From: an uncultured Marvinbryantia sp.
GTDB lineage: Bacteria; Bacillota; Clostridia; Lachnospirales; Lachnospiraceae
DNA: 64,000 bases
Direction of reading: 5' to 3'
Assembly (NCBI GenBank): GCA_934408725.1
Contig: CAKRVB010000003.1
Coordinates: 62,001 to 126,000 of the forward strand
This document shows, one piece after another, positions 16,316 through 25,991 of this stretch (positions are counted from its first letter, which is position 1; every line of letters starts with the position of its first letter). The notes beneath the pieces were generated by a model. It was not told the DNA's origin. It saw nothing but the letters and a program-made list of their open reading frames with translations, and did no database searches. The position numbers and the translations under genes were made by a program.

Positions 16316-17773
16316 TCACCTTTCTTTTTTTATATTTCCCAGCATTCTTTTCGCATCACACATTAATTGAATAAAAAAATCATCTTTCAAAACAGCAAGC
16401 ACCGCTGCATAAATCAGAAACGTAATTATTACAATCAGAATGCTGCTCAACCATACTGATGATGTTACATTCATAATCTGTTTTCCTATCACAAATACCG
16501 GAACGGATGCCAGTACAACCTTTACCAGATGTACCATGAATTTATGAATCTCCATATATTTTACAGAATTCATCAGACAGATTATAAACACCATTCCTTC
16601 TGACACCAGTGTAGCAACTGCTGCACCATTAATTCCAGCAGCTGGTATAAGAACCAAATTCAAAACAAAGTCTGTTATCGCACCTACAATTGTTGCTCCC
16701 AGTAACACTTTATCCTTCCGGTTTGGCACCAGAATCTGCCATCCGAGGTATCCGTCAATTGCTGAAAAAAATAAATTAACGGCCAGGATTCTGGTTGCCG
16801 GTACTGCATCCAGAAATTCTCTTCCACTAAAAAGAATAATTGCCTGATTCGCAAGCACAATCATACCAAATGCACATGGTATAGCAATGGAAACAATCAA
16901 TCCTGCCGATACCGATGCCAGCTCCTTAAATTTCTTTTTTTCCTGTGTTCCTGCGTAATAAGATAACCTTGGAAGAAAAACAGCACACACAGCTGTAATC
17001 AGCTGTACCACCAGCCTGCACAGCTTCGACGCTGCCGTATACAGCCCAACGTCTGCATCTCCTCTCATGAATCCCAGCATCGTTGTATCCAAAAGAGAAT
17101 AAATACTGGATGAGATCACGATTCCAAACACCAGCATCATAGGTTTTATATGTATCTTCAAATCATACTTTTCTCGTTGAAACATTACCAGTTTTTTGCG
17201 AGCATTTTTCAGGTTTCCAAGAAATGTCCCTATATAAGGGAAAATACATATAAATGCATACCACCCAATATCTGTTCTGTCTTTCACGAAAAGAAACAGA
17301 ATCAGAACCGAAAGGCCATATACCACAGCCGTTCGAATCGTAATATATACATAATCTTCTAGGACATTAAAGATCCAGTCCAGATTCATTCCATAGAAAA
17401 ATACATATAGTATATATAACAACAAGAGTCCTCGATAATCTGCGAATTTCGTCAACCCAAATAATCCGCAGTATACCAGTAAAGCCAATCCCGTTGTAAT
17501 CAGATTAATATAAAACAGTTCTGTACAGAACTTTCCCAGTTTTTTTCTGTCATGCTTCAGTTTTGCACCTTCTCTGATTCCATAAGAAGTCACTCCAAAT
17601 GTTGCAAATAGCTGAAAATAAGAGGCAACCGACTGAATATACTGTACACGTCCAATTCCTTCCTTTCCCAGGACACGGGATGCGTAAGGAAAAATAAGCA
17701 ATGGTACTAATATCATGATGACAGTTCTGAAAAAACTGATCAGGAAATTCTTTTTCATAGATTTTTCTTTCAT
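16316..17773 (-). CDS. Wzx-type polysaccharide flippase (MATE/MOP superfamily)
   Basis: The 485-residue protein has about 12-14 hydrophobic segments and the family opening 'RTVIMILVPLLIFPYASRVLGKEGIGRVQY', with the Pro-Tyr and 'LG.egiG' signature of O-unit flippases. AAGGAAG precedes the ATG, which overlaps the stop of the 17770 gene by four bases (ATGA). It should move undecaprenyl-linked repeat units across the membrane and shows that this operon uses the Wzx route, whereas the operons at 43.7-45.5 kb and 60.5-63.2 kb use ABC exporters. Confidence 0.9.
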   Translation of the reverse strand: MKEKSMKKNFLISFFRTVIMILVPLLIFPYASRVLGKEGIGRVQYIQSVASYFQLFATFGVTSYGIREGAKLKHDRKKLGKFCTELFYINLITTGLALLVYCGLFGLTKFADYRGLLLLYILYVFFYGMNLDWIFNVLEDYVYITIRTAVVYGLSVLILFLFVKDRTDIGWYAFICIFPYIGTFLGNLKNARKKLVMFQREKYDLKIHIKPMMLVFGIVISSSIYSLLDTTMLGFMRGDADVGLYTAASKLCRLVVQLITAVCAVFLPRLSYYAGTQEKKKFKELASVSAGLIVSIAIPCAFGMIVLANQAIILFSGREFLDAVPATRILAVNLFFSAIDGYLGWQILVPNRKDKVLLGATIVGAITDFVLNLVLIPAAGINGAAVATLVSEGMVFIICLMNSVKYMEIHKFMVHLVKVVLASVPVFVIGKQIMNVTSSVWLSSILIVIITFLIYAAVLAVLKDDFFIQLMCDAKRMLGNIKKER

Positions 17774-18774
17774 CGACTAACTTCCTTACACTTGAAAAAA
17801 AGACTCAATATGTCCTGCATGACAATTCCTTTTTTATCTACATACTTTTGATACATTCCCCGTCTTGCATCCTCCAGAATCTGAGCCATTCCAGACAATT
17901 TTCCCCTCTCTTTTAATGACTCTCGTCTTACTGAAAATTCATACCATTTATCAATCTGCTCCTGATATACCTTTGCTGAACTGTTTCCAGAAAAACTGTC
18001 GTAAAAAAGTTTTAACTCTTTTGCTCTTTTGGCACGCTTTTCTCGGTCGGCTGGAAGAATTTGGACAGTATGAATCCATCTCTTAATTTTTCCGACTATT
18101 CCCTTTACCGGAGCTCCCATTACATTTTTTTCATGTTGACGATAACACAACTCCGCTTTTTTCAGCATGGCAATACTCCCATAAACCGGAGCACATAACG
18201 CAAACCAGTAATCATGCAGCGTTCCTTCCGGTGTCGGAGGGCAGGACATCGCAAATTCTTTTTTCACAGCCATTGCCGCACCTGTTACCATATTATCAGA
18301 AAATAATACCTTATAATATCGACCCTGTTCAATCCAACCTTGCTTCTCTCTATCAAAACCAGAGGCCGCCCACATACTTTCCTGTATCGTGTTAAGTTTT
18401 GCATCTGTGATGTGTGCATCAGAAAAAACCATCACACAATCTGTTTTTTCTTCAAATATTTTTACGAAATCTGCCGTTTTTTCTTCAAACCATACATCAT
18501 CCTGATCGCAGGTAAAAATCCAGTCTCCTTTTGCAAGATGGGTACCTTTTTCAAAATTCTTCGCTGCACCAAGATTTTTTTCATTTACAATAATCCGATA
18601 CGGAATTTCTCCAGATAGCAATATTTTTTTTGCAATGTCAATCGTATGATCTGTGGAACCGTCATCAAGCATGATGATTTCATCCACAGGTCGTGTCTGC
18701 CTTAAAATGCTGTGTAACTGTTCTTCTATATATTTCTCTCCGTTATATGTGCAGAGCACTACTGATATTGTCAA
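17770..18774 (-). CDS. Family 2 glycosyltransferase
   Basis: The 334-residue protein starts with TTG 18774, with GAGGAG at good spacing. N-terminal GT-A domain: 'ISVVLCTYNGEKYIEEQL' , 'MLDDGSTDHT', 'EKNLGAAKNFEKG', and the metal-binding 'TCDQDDVWFEEK'. The 'DQDDVW' form is common among rhamnosyltransferase-type and related O-antigen transferases. The C-terminal 100 residues are basic and helical. Donor and acceptor are not readable from sequence. Confidence 0.85.
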   Translation of the reverse strand: MTISVVLCTYNGEKYIEEQLHSILRQTRPVDEIIMLDDGSTDHTIDIAKKILLSGEIPYRIIVNEKNLGAAKNFEKGTHLAKGDWIFTCDQDDVWFEEKTADFVKIFEEKTDCVMVFSDAHITDAKLNTIQESMWAASGFDREKQGWIEQGRYYKVLFSDNMVTGAAMAVKKEFAMSCPPTPEGTLHDYWFALCAPVYGSIAMLKKAELCYRQHEKNVMGAPVKGIVGKIKRWIHTVQILPADREKRAKRAKELKLFYDSFSGNSSAKVYQEQIDKWYEFSVRRESLKERGKLSGMAQILEDARRGMYQKYVDKKGIVMQDILSLFFKCKEVSR

Positions 18775-18778
18775 ACCG

Positions 18779-19678
18779 TTACTCCTCTTTTCTGTCAGAT
18801 TCCATCAGTTTTTTCAATACACCAAGACTATCCAGTGTATTTCGATAAATAAAAATACTTTTCTGAATAGATCTGGAAAATCTTTTTTGGGTTGCCTGTC
18901 CCTCCAGATGTTTTACACGCAAAGATGGCGTATACTGTATGCCATACCCCTTCTTTTTACACAGATAATATAAAATATCTTCTTCTCCATAAAGAAAAGT
19001 ATCTTTACAAAAAGCAATTTCTTCATTTTTCACAAATGCCGGAAGAAAAATCAGGCAGGCTCCCTGAAGGACTATATTATTCTGTCTTTCATTCCATGAA
19101 ATCTCGGACCTTCTCTGTCTTGATTTTCGTTCAAACATATTCTCTAAAATAAATATACGGTTCTCCAGATGCAGAAACTTTTTCAGATAAAAATACCATA
19201 AAAAAATCGTCTTATTGCGAATCGCTTTTTTTACATCTGACAGTTCATAAGGTTTCTGACGGAACGGATTCTGGTGCTGCTGTGACAATGTCACTATGTC
19301 AGGTCCAACTACTCCCACTGAAGCATCCTTCCATGCTGTTTCTTGATTTTCAAGTTCTTCCAGAAACTCCCGCTGTTCAAAAATAATATCATTATTCAGA
19401 ATAATTACACAATCAGCCTTCCATTCTTTTCTGGCATAATGGTAACCTCGATTATTACCTCTGGCAAAGCCTTCATTCCTTTCACTGATCAGTACTTTTA
19501 TATCTTCATCCTGCGCATATTCTTTTTCAAGAAGAACCCCTGATCCGTCTGGAGACGCATTATCTACAATCACAATTTTTTTCTTTTTGTTCCCCTGCAG
19601 CTTACGTATAGAATCGACACACTGTCTTGTTACTTCCGGTACATTATAATGCAGAACTACAAATGCAATGGTATCCAA
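18779..19678 (-). CDS. Family 2 glycosyltransferase (rhamnosyltransferase-like)
   Basis: The likely start is TTG 19678, after GGAAAGG and just past the stop of the preceding gene; an in-frame TTG at 19696 is less well placed. The product of about 299 residues has 'FVVLHYNVPEVTRQCVDS', 'VDNASPDGSG', 'NEGFARGNNRGY' and 'ILNNDI', the pattern of WbbL/RfbF-type GT2 enzymes in which 'NND' replaces DxD. It is a paralogue of the 47830 gene, sharing 'HYn..', 'NNDI.F', 'GPDiV', 'HQNP' and 'GACLIF'. A rhamnose donor would suit the rml genes at 56-59 kb (inference). Confidence 0.85.
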   Translation of the reverse strand: MDTIAFVVLHYNVPEVTRQCVDSIRKLQGNKKKKIVIVDNASPDGSGVLLEKEYAQDEDIKVLISERNEGFARGNNRGYHYARKEWKADCVIILNNDIIFEQREFLEELENQETAWKDASVGVVGPDIVTLSQQHQNPFRQKPYELSDVKKAIRNKTIFLWYFYLKKFLHLENRIFILENMFERKSRQRRSEISWNERQNNIVLQGACLIFLPAFVKNEEIAFCKDTFLYGEEDILYYLCKKKGYGIQYTPSLRVKHLEGQATQKRFSRSIQKSIFIYRNTLDSLGVLKKLMESDRKEE

Positions 19679-19682
19679 TTTT

Positions 19683-20726
19683 CTAATCCTTTCCAAATCT
19701 CCGTTTCAATCTGCACAGCAGATCTACTGCTCCGAAACACCTTTTCTGTATCAACCAGAACAACACTTTCTTTTCAAATCGAAAGGCATTCAGCGTTGCC
19801 ATTCCTGCCTGTTTTCCCATATCTGTCTTACAGGCATTCAGAAAATCCTTCCTTCTGACAGCGTATGTCTTTGGATTTTGTGGATGACAAAAGTCCAACA
19901 GACAGCAGAATCCCAGAGACCATATACATCTCTGCTTATATACTTCCATATATTTTTCTGGTTTTTCTTCTGTGTCAATAAATTTTCGCATCTTCGTATG
20001 CAATAATTCAAAATCTGCAACTGCCTCTGGGTTATATTTCTTTGACACAGAATTTCCCCAGACTCTGTGCAGATAAAATTTACTGTCTATATACACACCT
20101 CGATCAGCATATTTATAGATCTCCAAATTAAATAAACAGTCTTCTCCTGTTGGAATACCTTTCGGGAATTGTATTCCGTGTTCTGTTAATAACTCTCTCC
20201 GGTAGAATTTACATGGTGTGGAAAGTTTTACCTTATGATAGTCATATTTTCCGGGATAGTCCCGATTAAATGCTGCATAAATAAATTCTTCAAAATCACT
20301 CCTGGAAAATATTTCTGTTTTTCCAGATAACGCTTCTGGAATCCTGCATGGAAATACCTGATCCTGCACTTCTTCATGATCAAAAAAGCATACATCCACA
20401 TCTTCCGTGAGATATGGTGCAAACATCTGGCAAAGATTCGGCACCACGGCATCATCTCCGTCCACAAAACAGATCCAATCACCTTGAGCAGCTTCCATTG
20501 CGGCATTCCTTGCAGCAGATACCCCCTGATTCTCCTGATGAATCACCGTAATTCGTGAATCCAGCTGAGCATAGCTGTCACAAATCTCGCCAGATCTATC
20601 CTGACTTCCATCGTCTGCCAGAATAATCTCTATGTCATACATTCCATCCTGCTTCTGCAGACTCTCTATACATTGTCCAATATATTTTTCCACACAATAA
20701 ACAGCAACAATAAAACTGACTTTCAT
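19683..20726 (-). CDS. Family 2 glycosyltransferase
   Basis: The 347-residue protein starts at ATG 20726 with GAGGAAC upstream, directly after the preceding stop. The GT-A core shows 'SFIVAVYCVEKYIGQCIESL', 'LADDGSQDRSGEICD', 'NQGVSAARNAAMEAA', 'FVDGDD' as the DxD motif and 'GEDCLFNLE'. The helical C-terminus carries no membrane span. It probably adds one sugar to the lipid-linked repeat unit in the cytosol. Confidence 0.85.
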   Translation of the reverse strand: MKVSFIVAVYCVEKYIGQCIESLQKQDGMYDIEIILADDGSQDRSGEICDSYAQLDSRITVIHQENQGVSAARNAAMEAAQGDWICFVDGDDAVVPNLCQMFAPYLTEDVDVCFFDHEEVQDQVFPCRIPEALSGKTEIFSRSDFEEFIYAAFNRDYPGKYDYHKVKLSTPCKFYRRELLTEHGIQFPKGIPTGEDCLFNLEIYKYADRGVYIDSKFYLHRVWGNSVSKKYNPEAVADFELLHTKMRKFIDTEEKPEKYMEVYKQRCIWSLGFCCLLDFCHPQNPKTYAVRRKDFLNACKTDMGKQAGMATLNAFRFEKKVLFWLIQKRCFGAVDLLCRLKRRFGKD

Positions 20727-21713
20727 CTACTTCTGTTCCTCTTCGGATTCATATTTTTCGTCTGCAATCCGCATGATGCAGTCAGCCAGTGCCTGTGCAT
20801 CTCCCATTGGGACAAAATATACCAGATCCGATTCTTCAAACAATTCATGATTCGCCCGTCCATCACCCAATATGATTTTTTTCTCCATGGCACGGTAAAT
20901 ATAGGCCTTTCCTGGTATGGTACGGTGTGCTTTATCAATTGTTTTATTAAAATGTCCTGCCAGACATACATCTGCCATTGCAATATAGGTTGCAAGTTCT
21001 TCCTGCGAAAGCCATGAAATATACTCTATATTCTGACTCTGCGGTTTCTGATATTTATTTCCGACCTCACCAATCATATAAAAATGAAAGCGTTTTTCAT
21101 TTTCAAGAAGACGGTAGGATTCCAGAACAACATCCACTCCCTGTAATGGCAAAACGCTTCCAAAATATAATACAATAAATTTACCTTTCAAATGCTCCGG
21201 CTTTTCCACTTCTCTTGGATAATAAATTGTTTTATCTGCCTCCAGATACAGAGTGGTCATTTTTTCCTTCTCCGCTCCAAATTCTTCCTCAAAGTATTTT
21301 CCATCTGCATTCGTATCTACAATGATCCGATCTGCATATTCTACGGTCTTCCGATCTATCCATCGCAGTAATTTTGCAGGAACTGATTTTTCCGAAAATA
21401 CTTTTCGGTCATTTACCAACGTATCATACATAGAAATAAAAAAATCAATCACTACCGTATTTTTCCGGAACTTCCGCTTCCAGAACGGCAATACAAGCTG
21501 TGGTGCAAAACCAATAAAAACTTCATCATAATCTGACGCTTTTACTGTCAACAGCTTACGATATACATAAAACAGTCGATTCAGATATTTTCTGCTGGAA
21601 GATCCAATCACTGTAACTTCAGCTTTCTTTTCTTTTAACTGTCTGATCTCCTGCACATTACGTAAATAATCTACATTCTTGGTGGTAATAAACAACGTCC
21701 TGTTATGATTCAT
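20727..21713 (-). CDS. Family 4-like glycosyltransferase
   Basis: The start is ATG 21713, 11 bases inside the preceding gene, with GGGAGG upstream. The product of about 328 residues has the two-domain GT-B look: an N-terminal sugar-acceptor half ending with 'YADRIIVDTNADGKYFEEEF', and a C-terminal half beginning 'FIVLYFGSVLPLQGVDVVLES' with 'YISWLSQEELATYIAMADVCLAG'. The usual final 'E.fG.p' acidic block is replaced by 'PGKAYIYRAMEKKIILGD', as in several capsular GT4 enzymes that recognise unusual donors. Confidence 0.8.
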   Translation of the reverse strand: MNHNRTLFITTKNVDYLRNVQEIRQLKEKKAEVTVIGSSSRKYLNRLFYVYRKLLTVKASDYDEVFIGFAPQLVLPFWKRKFRKNTVVIDFFISMYDTLVNDRKVFSEKSVPAKLLRWIDRKTVEYADRIIVDTNADGKYFEEEFGAEKEKMTTLYLEADKTIYYPREVEKPEHLKGKFIVLYFGSVLPLQGVDVVLESYRLLENEKRFHFYMIGEVGNKYQKPQSQNIEYISWLSQEELATYIAMADVCLAGHFNKTIDKAHRTIPGKAYIYRAMEKKIILGDGRANHELFEESDLVYFVPMGDAQALADCIMRIADEKYESEEEQK

Positions 21714-22665
21714 CTTCATCCTCCCGATGATCATAATCCAGCTTTCTGACATGATACTGAATATCTTCCAGAAGCTTACGGTTAGCTGCTATAATATCTC
21801 CCTGAAGCCCCACAATAATTGTCATTACACCAAGTATAATCATCATACTTGCCAGAATCAGAGACTGAATATGACCGGCTCCATTTCCAGAAAACAGGAA
21901 ACACAGAAAACGGACTCCGATCCCCACTCCAACTAATCCCATGATACTGCCCAGGCTTGTAAAAAACATTAATGGACGATACATCAAAAATGCCCGGATA
22001 ATCGTAAGCATAGACTTCTTCACATATCCCATCATACTGTTAAACAGTCTGGACGGTCTCAGTTCTCCATTTGTACGGATCGGTACTGAAGTAATTGCCA
22101 TTCGGTTTCTTCCTGCCTGTACAATCGTCTCCAATGTATAGGTGTATTCATTTACAACATTCATTCTCAGTGCTGCTTCACGGCTATATGCCCGAAAACC
22201 ACTCGGTGCATCTGGAATATCTGTCTTAGATGCCTTTCTGACTACCCAGCTTCCAAAATGCTGTAATTTTTTCTTCAATGGGGAAAAATGCTCCGTCTGG
22301 TCAATTGGTCTCTCACCAATTACAATATCTGCCTCACCATTCAGGATCGGTCTCACCAGTTTCTCAATATCTGCTCCCACATACTGGTTGTCTGCATCTG
22401 TATTCACAATAATATCTGCGCCATTTCTCAGGCACGCATCCAGACCTGCCATAAATCCCTTGGCCAGTCCCTTATTCTGTTTAAAACTGACAACATAATT
22501 TACACCCCAGTTTTTTGCGACTTCAACAGTGTTGTCCTTACTCCCATCATTAATAATGAGATATTCGATCTCATCTATACCATCTATCTTCTTCGGTAAA
22601 TCATTTAAAGCAATTTCCAAAGTCTCCGCTTCATTAAAGCAGGGAATCTGTATAATTAATTTCAT
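21703..22665 (-). CDS. Family 2 glycosyltransferase with two C-terminal membrane helices
   Basis: The start is ATG 22665, preceded by AAGGAGA. GT-A motifs are 'IQIPCFNEAETLEIAL', 'INDGSKDNT', 'NKGLAKGFMAGLDAC' and 'NTDADNQY'. Two hydrophobic helices at about residues 230-300 place it in the DPM1/GtrB-like group, which charges a polyprenyl phosphate or acts at the membrane. The C-terminal tail 'VRKLDYDHREDEDES' is acidic. A second member of this group, at 32111, lies next to a GtrA gene in the same operon, so this operon may make two lipid-phosphate sugars. Confidence 0.85.
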   Translation of the reverse strand: MKLIIQIPCFNEAETLEIALNDLPKKIDGIDEIEYLIINDGSKDNTVEVAKNWGVNYVVSFKQNKGLAKGFMAGLDACLRNGADIIVNTDADNQYVGADIEKLVRPILNGEADIVIGERPIDQTEHFSPLKKKLQHFGSWVVRKASKTDIPDAPSGFRAYSREAALRMNVVNEYTYTLETIVQAGRNRMAITSVPIRTNGELRPSRLFNSMMGYVKKSMLTIIRAFLMYRPLMFFTSLGSIMGLVGVGIGVRFLCFLFSGNGAGHIQSLILASMMIILGVMTIIVGLQGDIIAANRKLLEDIQYHVRKLDYDHREDEDES

Positions 22666-22757
22666 ATTCTTCTGTCTCCTTCCGACATACTTCTTCATAT
22701 ATCGGTTTTTCTATATTCTATTACGAGACCTCAGCACTGTCAAGCAACGCTGCTTTA

Positions 22758-24683
22758 TCAGATACATCGGTTCACAATAACAAGCTGCCAGAGACATTCT
22801 CCCATGAGAAGTAATATTCCTGACAATACAATCTTGTTATATGTCACTTCTTTCATATGCACTTCTATACGATTGTTCCAGAAAAAATACCCAGCCGGGA
22901 GCAACAACGGAATAAAATATCTTGCCTGCACACCGCCTATACTGGACGCCCCCACCGGAGTAAAGAATAAATACATAGCTCCCCAGACAGCAATTACACT
23001 CAGCACTACACTCAGACCAGTTATCCATTTTATTCTGCGCGTATTACTATGATTCCATTTTTCTGGTGCTACTAAAAAAATAAGCAACAGCAGCGGAATT
23101 AGCAGCAGTGACCATTCATCTTTAATACATCCAAGATTTGCAAAATTCAAGAGCATTAAATTGGTCGGTAAATAATCATCCATTCCCTTTAATGCCAGGT
23201 TTCTGAAATTATCCATGGTAAGCATCTGTTGTATCATCATTCGTGTACTTTCAAACGGATGACTCAGCATAGATAACATCTGTGCAATCACGCCGGTCTC
23301 TCCTCCCCGCACGTCCGCTCCATACATGACATTTCCATTTATTGCGGCATGAATTAATGGCACGAAGAAAATAGATAAGATCAGTATTACAATGATTACC
23401 ACCAGACTAACTAACAGTAGGGTTCTTTTTTTATCAGATCTTTTCTTAAAGATCAGTAAAAACAGTAAAAGTGGAAGATATACCGGCTTTATCAGACTGG
23501 TAAGTAAAATTAACATCACCGCCGTAGTAATTCTTATCCAATTATATTTCTGACTTTCTTTTTCCGCCTCATTCATCATAAGAACCACTGCCAATGTCAC
23601 CATTGCAACAATGATTCCATCATAAGTATACATGCTTGCCTGAAATACCGATGTAGGAAGCATCAGCACTGCTGCCGCCACCATTTTTCGTTTTCTGCAA
23701 AGCCAGATTGCCACACATCCTAACACCGCATACAAGAGCAGATTCCCCATCCTTCCCAGTAGAAAACTATTAGAAAAAGTCAGCCCCATTGTCCTTCCTA
23801 ATTTAAGCATAGCAGCCATCGTGACATATACAAACTGATCCCTCTTCCAAAAGGTATTCCAGTTTTCTTCACTTCCATTACTTATTTCCGACTGCTGATC
23901 CATATAGGCCTTCATAAGCCGCAGTTCTTCTGTCGTATTCACTTTCGGCAGTCCACCATCATACAACATTCTGGACGCTTCGTTCCACTCTATATTTTTT
24001 CCATAAGACAGCGTATAGATATTTCGAAAGTGAACGGGTTCATCCCACGTTGTATATTTGGGTCCCGCACTCACATTAATCAACATGCCAAATCCCACTA
24101 CATATATTACAAAAAACCAGTGAAGATTTTTTCGTATCCTTGTTTTGTATAGAAAAATGTATCCTGTTAATCCTGTTATAAGAGCAACAAAAAAGCATCG
24201 ATATCCATTTATGGCAGGGCCAGTCACCACCTGCAGTTGTGAGATTTGTACTTTTTCAAAATCTGGAAATGTAATTTTTACTGATTCCAGTTTTTCATTT
24301 ATCGGCGACCATGCTTCCGAATAATATGGATATGCATTATCTTTCAGCTTCTTTGTTTCCGTTTTTTCAAAGTCATTTACATACTGATATTCTACTGTAT
24401 ACTCCTGTTCTTCCTGAAACACTCCAAGTAAACGAAGTTTTCCCACATAATGCGGCTCAGAAAAATGAGACTCAACTACCAGTTTTCCTTTTTCTGTTTT
24501 TTGTTCCATCGGTACTTCTAAGCCATCATCCCGATACTTCCATGCGTTATAGTTACTGACTGTCTCTACAACAGTCACCATGCATAGCATTATAAATGGC
24601 AAAAGCACCCATTTTTTCCATTCCGCATTTTTTTTACTTTTTTTTCCCTGCTTCATTACTGCTCTGTTCCTTTGCTTTCTCAT
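22758..24683 (-). CDS. DUF2142 polytopic membrane protein
   Basis: The start is taken as ATG 24683; an in-frame TTG 24 bases earlier overlaps the stop of the dehydrogenase gene. The basic N-terminus leads into a first helix, then an external beta-rich domain (about residues 60-160), then about ten helices. 'TTWDEPVHFRNIYTLSYG' and 'FTPVGASSIGGVQARYFIPLLLP' are typical of DUF2142, a family found in polysaccharide loci and thought to be GT-C-like; its exact reaction is not established. Confidence 0.75.
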   Translation of the reverse strand: MRKQRNRAVMKQGKKSKKNAEWKKWVLLPFIMLCMVTVVETVSNYNAWKYRDDGLEVPMEQKTEKGKLVVESHFSEPHYVGKLRLLGVFQEEQEYTVEYQYVNDFEKTETKKLKDNAYPYYSEAWSPINEKLESVKITFPDFEKVQISQLQVVTGPAINGYRCFFVALITGLTGYIFLYKTRIRKNLHWFFVIYVVGFGMLINVSAGPKYTTWDEPVHFRNIYTLSYGKNIEWNEASRMLYDGGLPKVNTTEELRLMKAYMDQQSEISNGSEENWNTFWKRDQFVYVTMAAMLKLGRTMGLTFSNSFLLGRMGNLLLYAVLGCVAIWLCRKRKMVAAAVLMLPTSVFQASMYTYDGIIVAMVTLAVVLMMNEAEKESQKYNWIRITTAVMLILLTSLIKPVYLPLLLFLLIFKKRSDKKRTLLLVSLVVIIVILILSIFFVPLIHAAINGNVMYGADVRGGETGVIAQMLSMLSHPFESTRMMIQQMLTMDNFRNLALKGMDDYLPTNLMLLNFANLGCIKDEWSLLLIPLLLLIFLVAPEKWNHSNTRRIKWITGLSVVLSVIAVWGAMYLFFTPVGASSIGGVQARYFIPLLLPAGYFFWNNRIEVHMKEVTYNKIVLSGILLLMGECLWQLVIVNRCI

Positions 24684-24693
24684 GCTGTCTTTC

Positions 24694-25932
24694 TTAATCT
24701 CTCTCAAAGATATCTCTTGTATAGACCTTTTCTTTCACATCATCCAGACTTTTATCATATCGATTTGCTATAATTGCCTGACTCTGCTTCTTAAATTCTG
24801 CCAGATTATTTATAATGCGGCTGCCAAAAAAAGTACTTCCATCTCTTAATGTCGGTTCATAGATAATTACCGTTGCGCCCTTCGCTTTCATTCGTTTCAT
24901 AACACCCTGAATAGATGATTGTCTGAAATTATCAGAATGGCTTTTCATTGTCAACCGATATACACCAATCACTACCTCTCTCTCTTTTGATGCATCATAA
25001 ATGCTTTCTTCACCGTAACCATAATACCCCGCCATTTGCAGCACTCTGTCCGCAATAAAATCTTTTCTGGTACGATTACTTTCAACAATTGCTTCTATAA
25101 GATTTTCCGGGACATCCTGATAATTGGCCAAAAGCTGTTTCGTATCTTTCGGCAGACAATATCCACCATATCCAAAGGATGGATTATTATACTGTGATCC
25201 GATTCGCGGATCCAGACATACTCCTTCTATAATCTGTCTGGTATTCAGTCCTTTCATTTCTGCATAGGTATCCAGTTCATTAAAATAAGATACACGCAAT
25301 GCCAGATACGTATTTGCAAATAACTTTACCGCCTCTGCTTCTGTAAATCCCATAACCAGCGTATCAATATTCTCCTTTACTGCGCCTTCCTGCAAAAGAC
25401 CGGCAAAGGTATTGGCCGCTTTTAGTAACCGCGCATTTTGCACATCTGTTCCAACAATAATACGAGACGGATATAGATTATCATACAAAGCTTTTGATTC
25501 CCTTAAAAATTCCGGGCTGAAAATAATATTATCACAATGATATTTTTCACGGATTGACGCAGTAAAACCTACCGGTATTGTCGATTTGATCACCATTATT
25601 GCATCTGGATTACACTGAATCACTAATTTAATAACAGCTTCCACTGCAGATGTATCGAAAAAGTTCTTATTGCTGTCGTAATTCGTAGGTGTAGCAATCA
25701 CTACATAATCTGCTGCTCTGTACGCAGCCTCAGCATCCAGAGTTGCTGTCAGATTTAATTCTTTTTCTGACAGATACTTTTCAATATATTCATCCTGAAT
25801 AGGTGACTGACGTCTGTTAATCAACTCCACCTTTTCTGGAACAATATCTACTGCCATTACATCGTGATGCTGGGACAAAAGTATCGCTATGGACAATCCG
25901 ACATAGCCTGTTCCTGCTACTGCTATTCTCAT
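24694..25932 (-). CDS. ugd: UDP-sugar 6-dehydrogenase (UDP-glucose dehydrogenase type)
   Basis: The 412-residue protein starts at ATG 25932 after AAGGAA. NAD-binding opening '[12 protein letters not shown]' (residues 3-14), '[10 protein letters not shown]', '[10 protein letters not shown]', '[15 protein letters not shown]' and the catalytic Cys259 in '[11 protein letters not shown]'. Length and 'FSPEFLRE' fit the short bacterial Ugd group that oxidises UDP-glucose to UDP-glucuronate. Oxidation of UDP-ManNAc or a related sugar cannot be excluded, because WecB is encoded at 45.5 kb. It supplies an acidic sugar for this operon's glycan. Confidence 0.9.
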   Translation of the reverse strand: MRIAVAGTGYVGLSIAILLSQHHDVMAVDIVPEKVELINRRQSPIQDEYIEKYLSEKELNLTATLDAEAAYRAADYVVIATPTNYDSNKNFFDTSAVEAVIKLVIQCNPDAIMVIKSTIPVGFTASIREKYHCDNIIFSPEFLRESKALYDNLYPSRIIVGTDVQNARLLKAANTFAGLLQEGAVKENIDTLVMGFTEAEAVKLFANTYLALRVSYFNELDTYAEMKGLNTRQIIEGVCLDPRIGSQYNNPSFGYGGYCLPKDTKQLLANYQDVPENLIEAIVESNRTRKDFIADRVLQMAGYYGYGEESIYDASKEREVVIGVYRLTMKSHSDNFRQSSIQGVMKRMKAKGATVIIYEPTLRDGSTFFGSRIINNLAEFKKQSQAIIANRYDKSLDDVKEKVYTRDIFERD

Positions 25933-25991
25933 ATTCCTTATTTTCCTTTCATCTTATTGGCACACTCCTGCGTAGTCACCTCTCAGACATT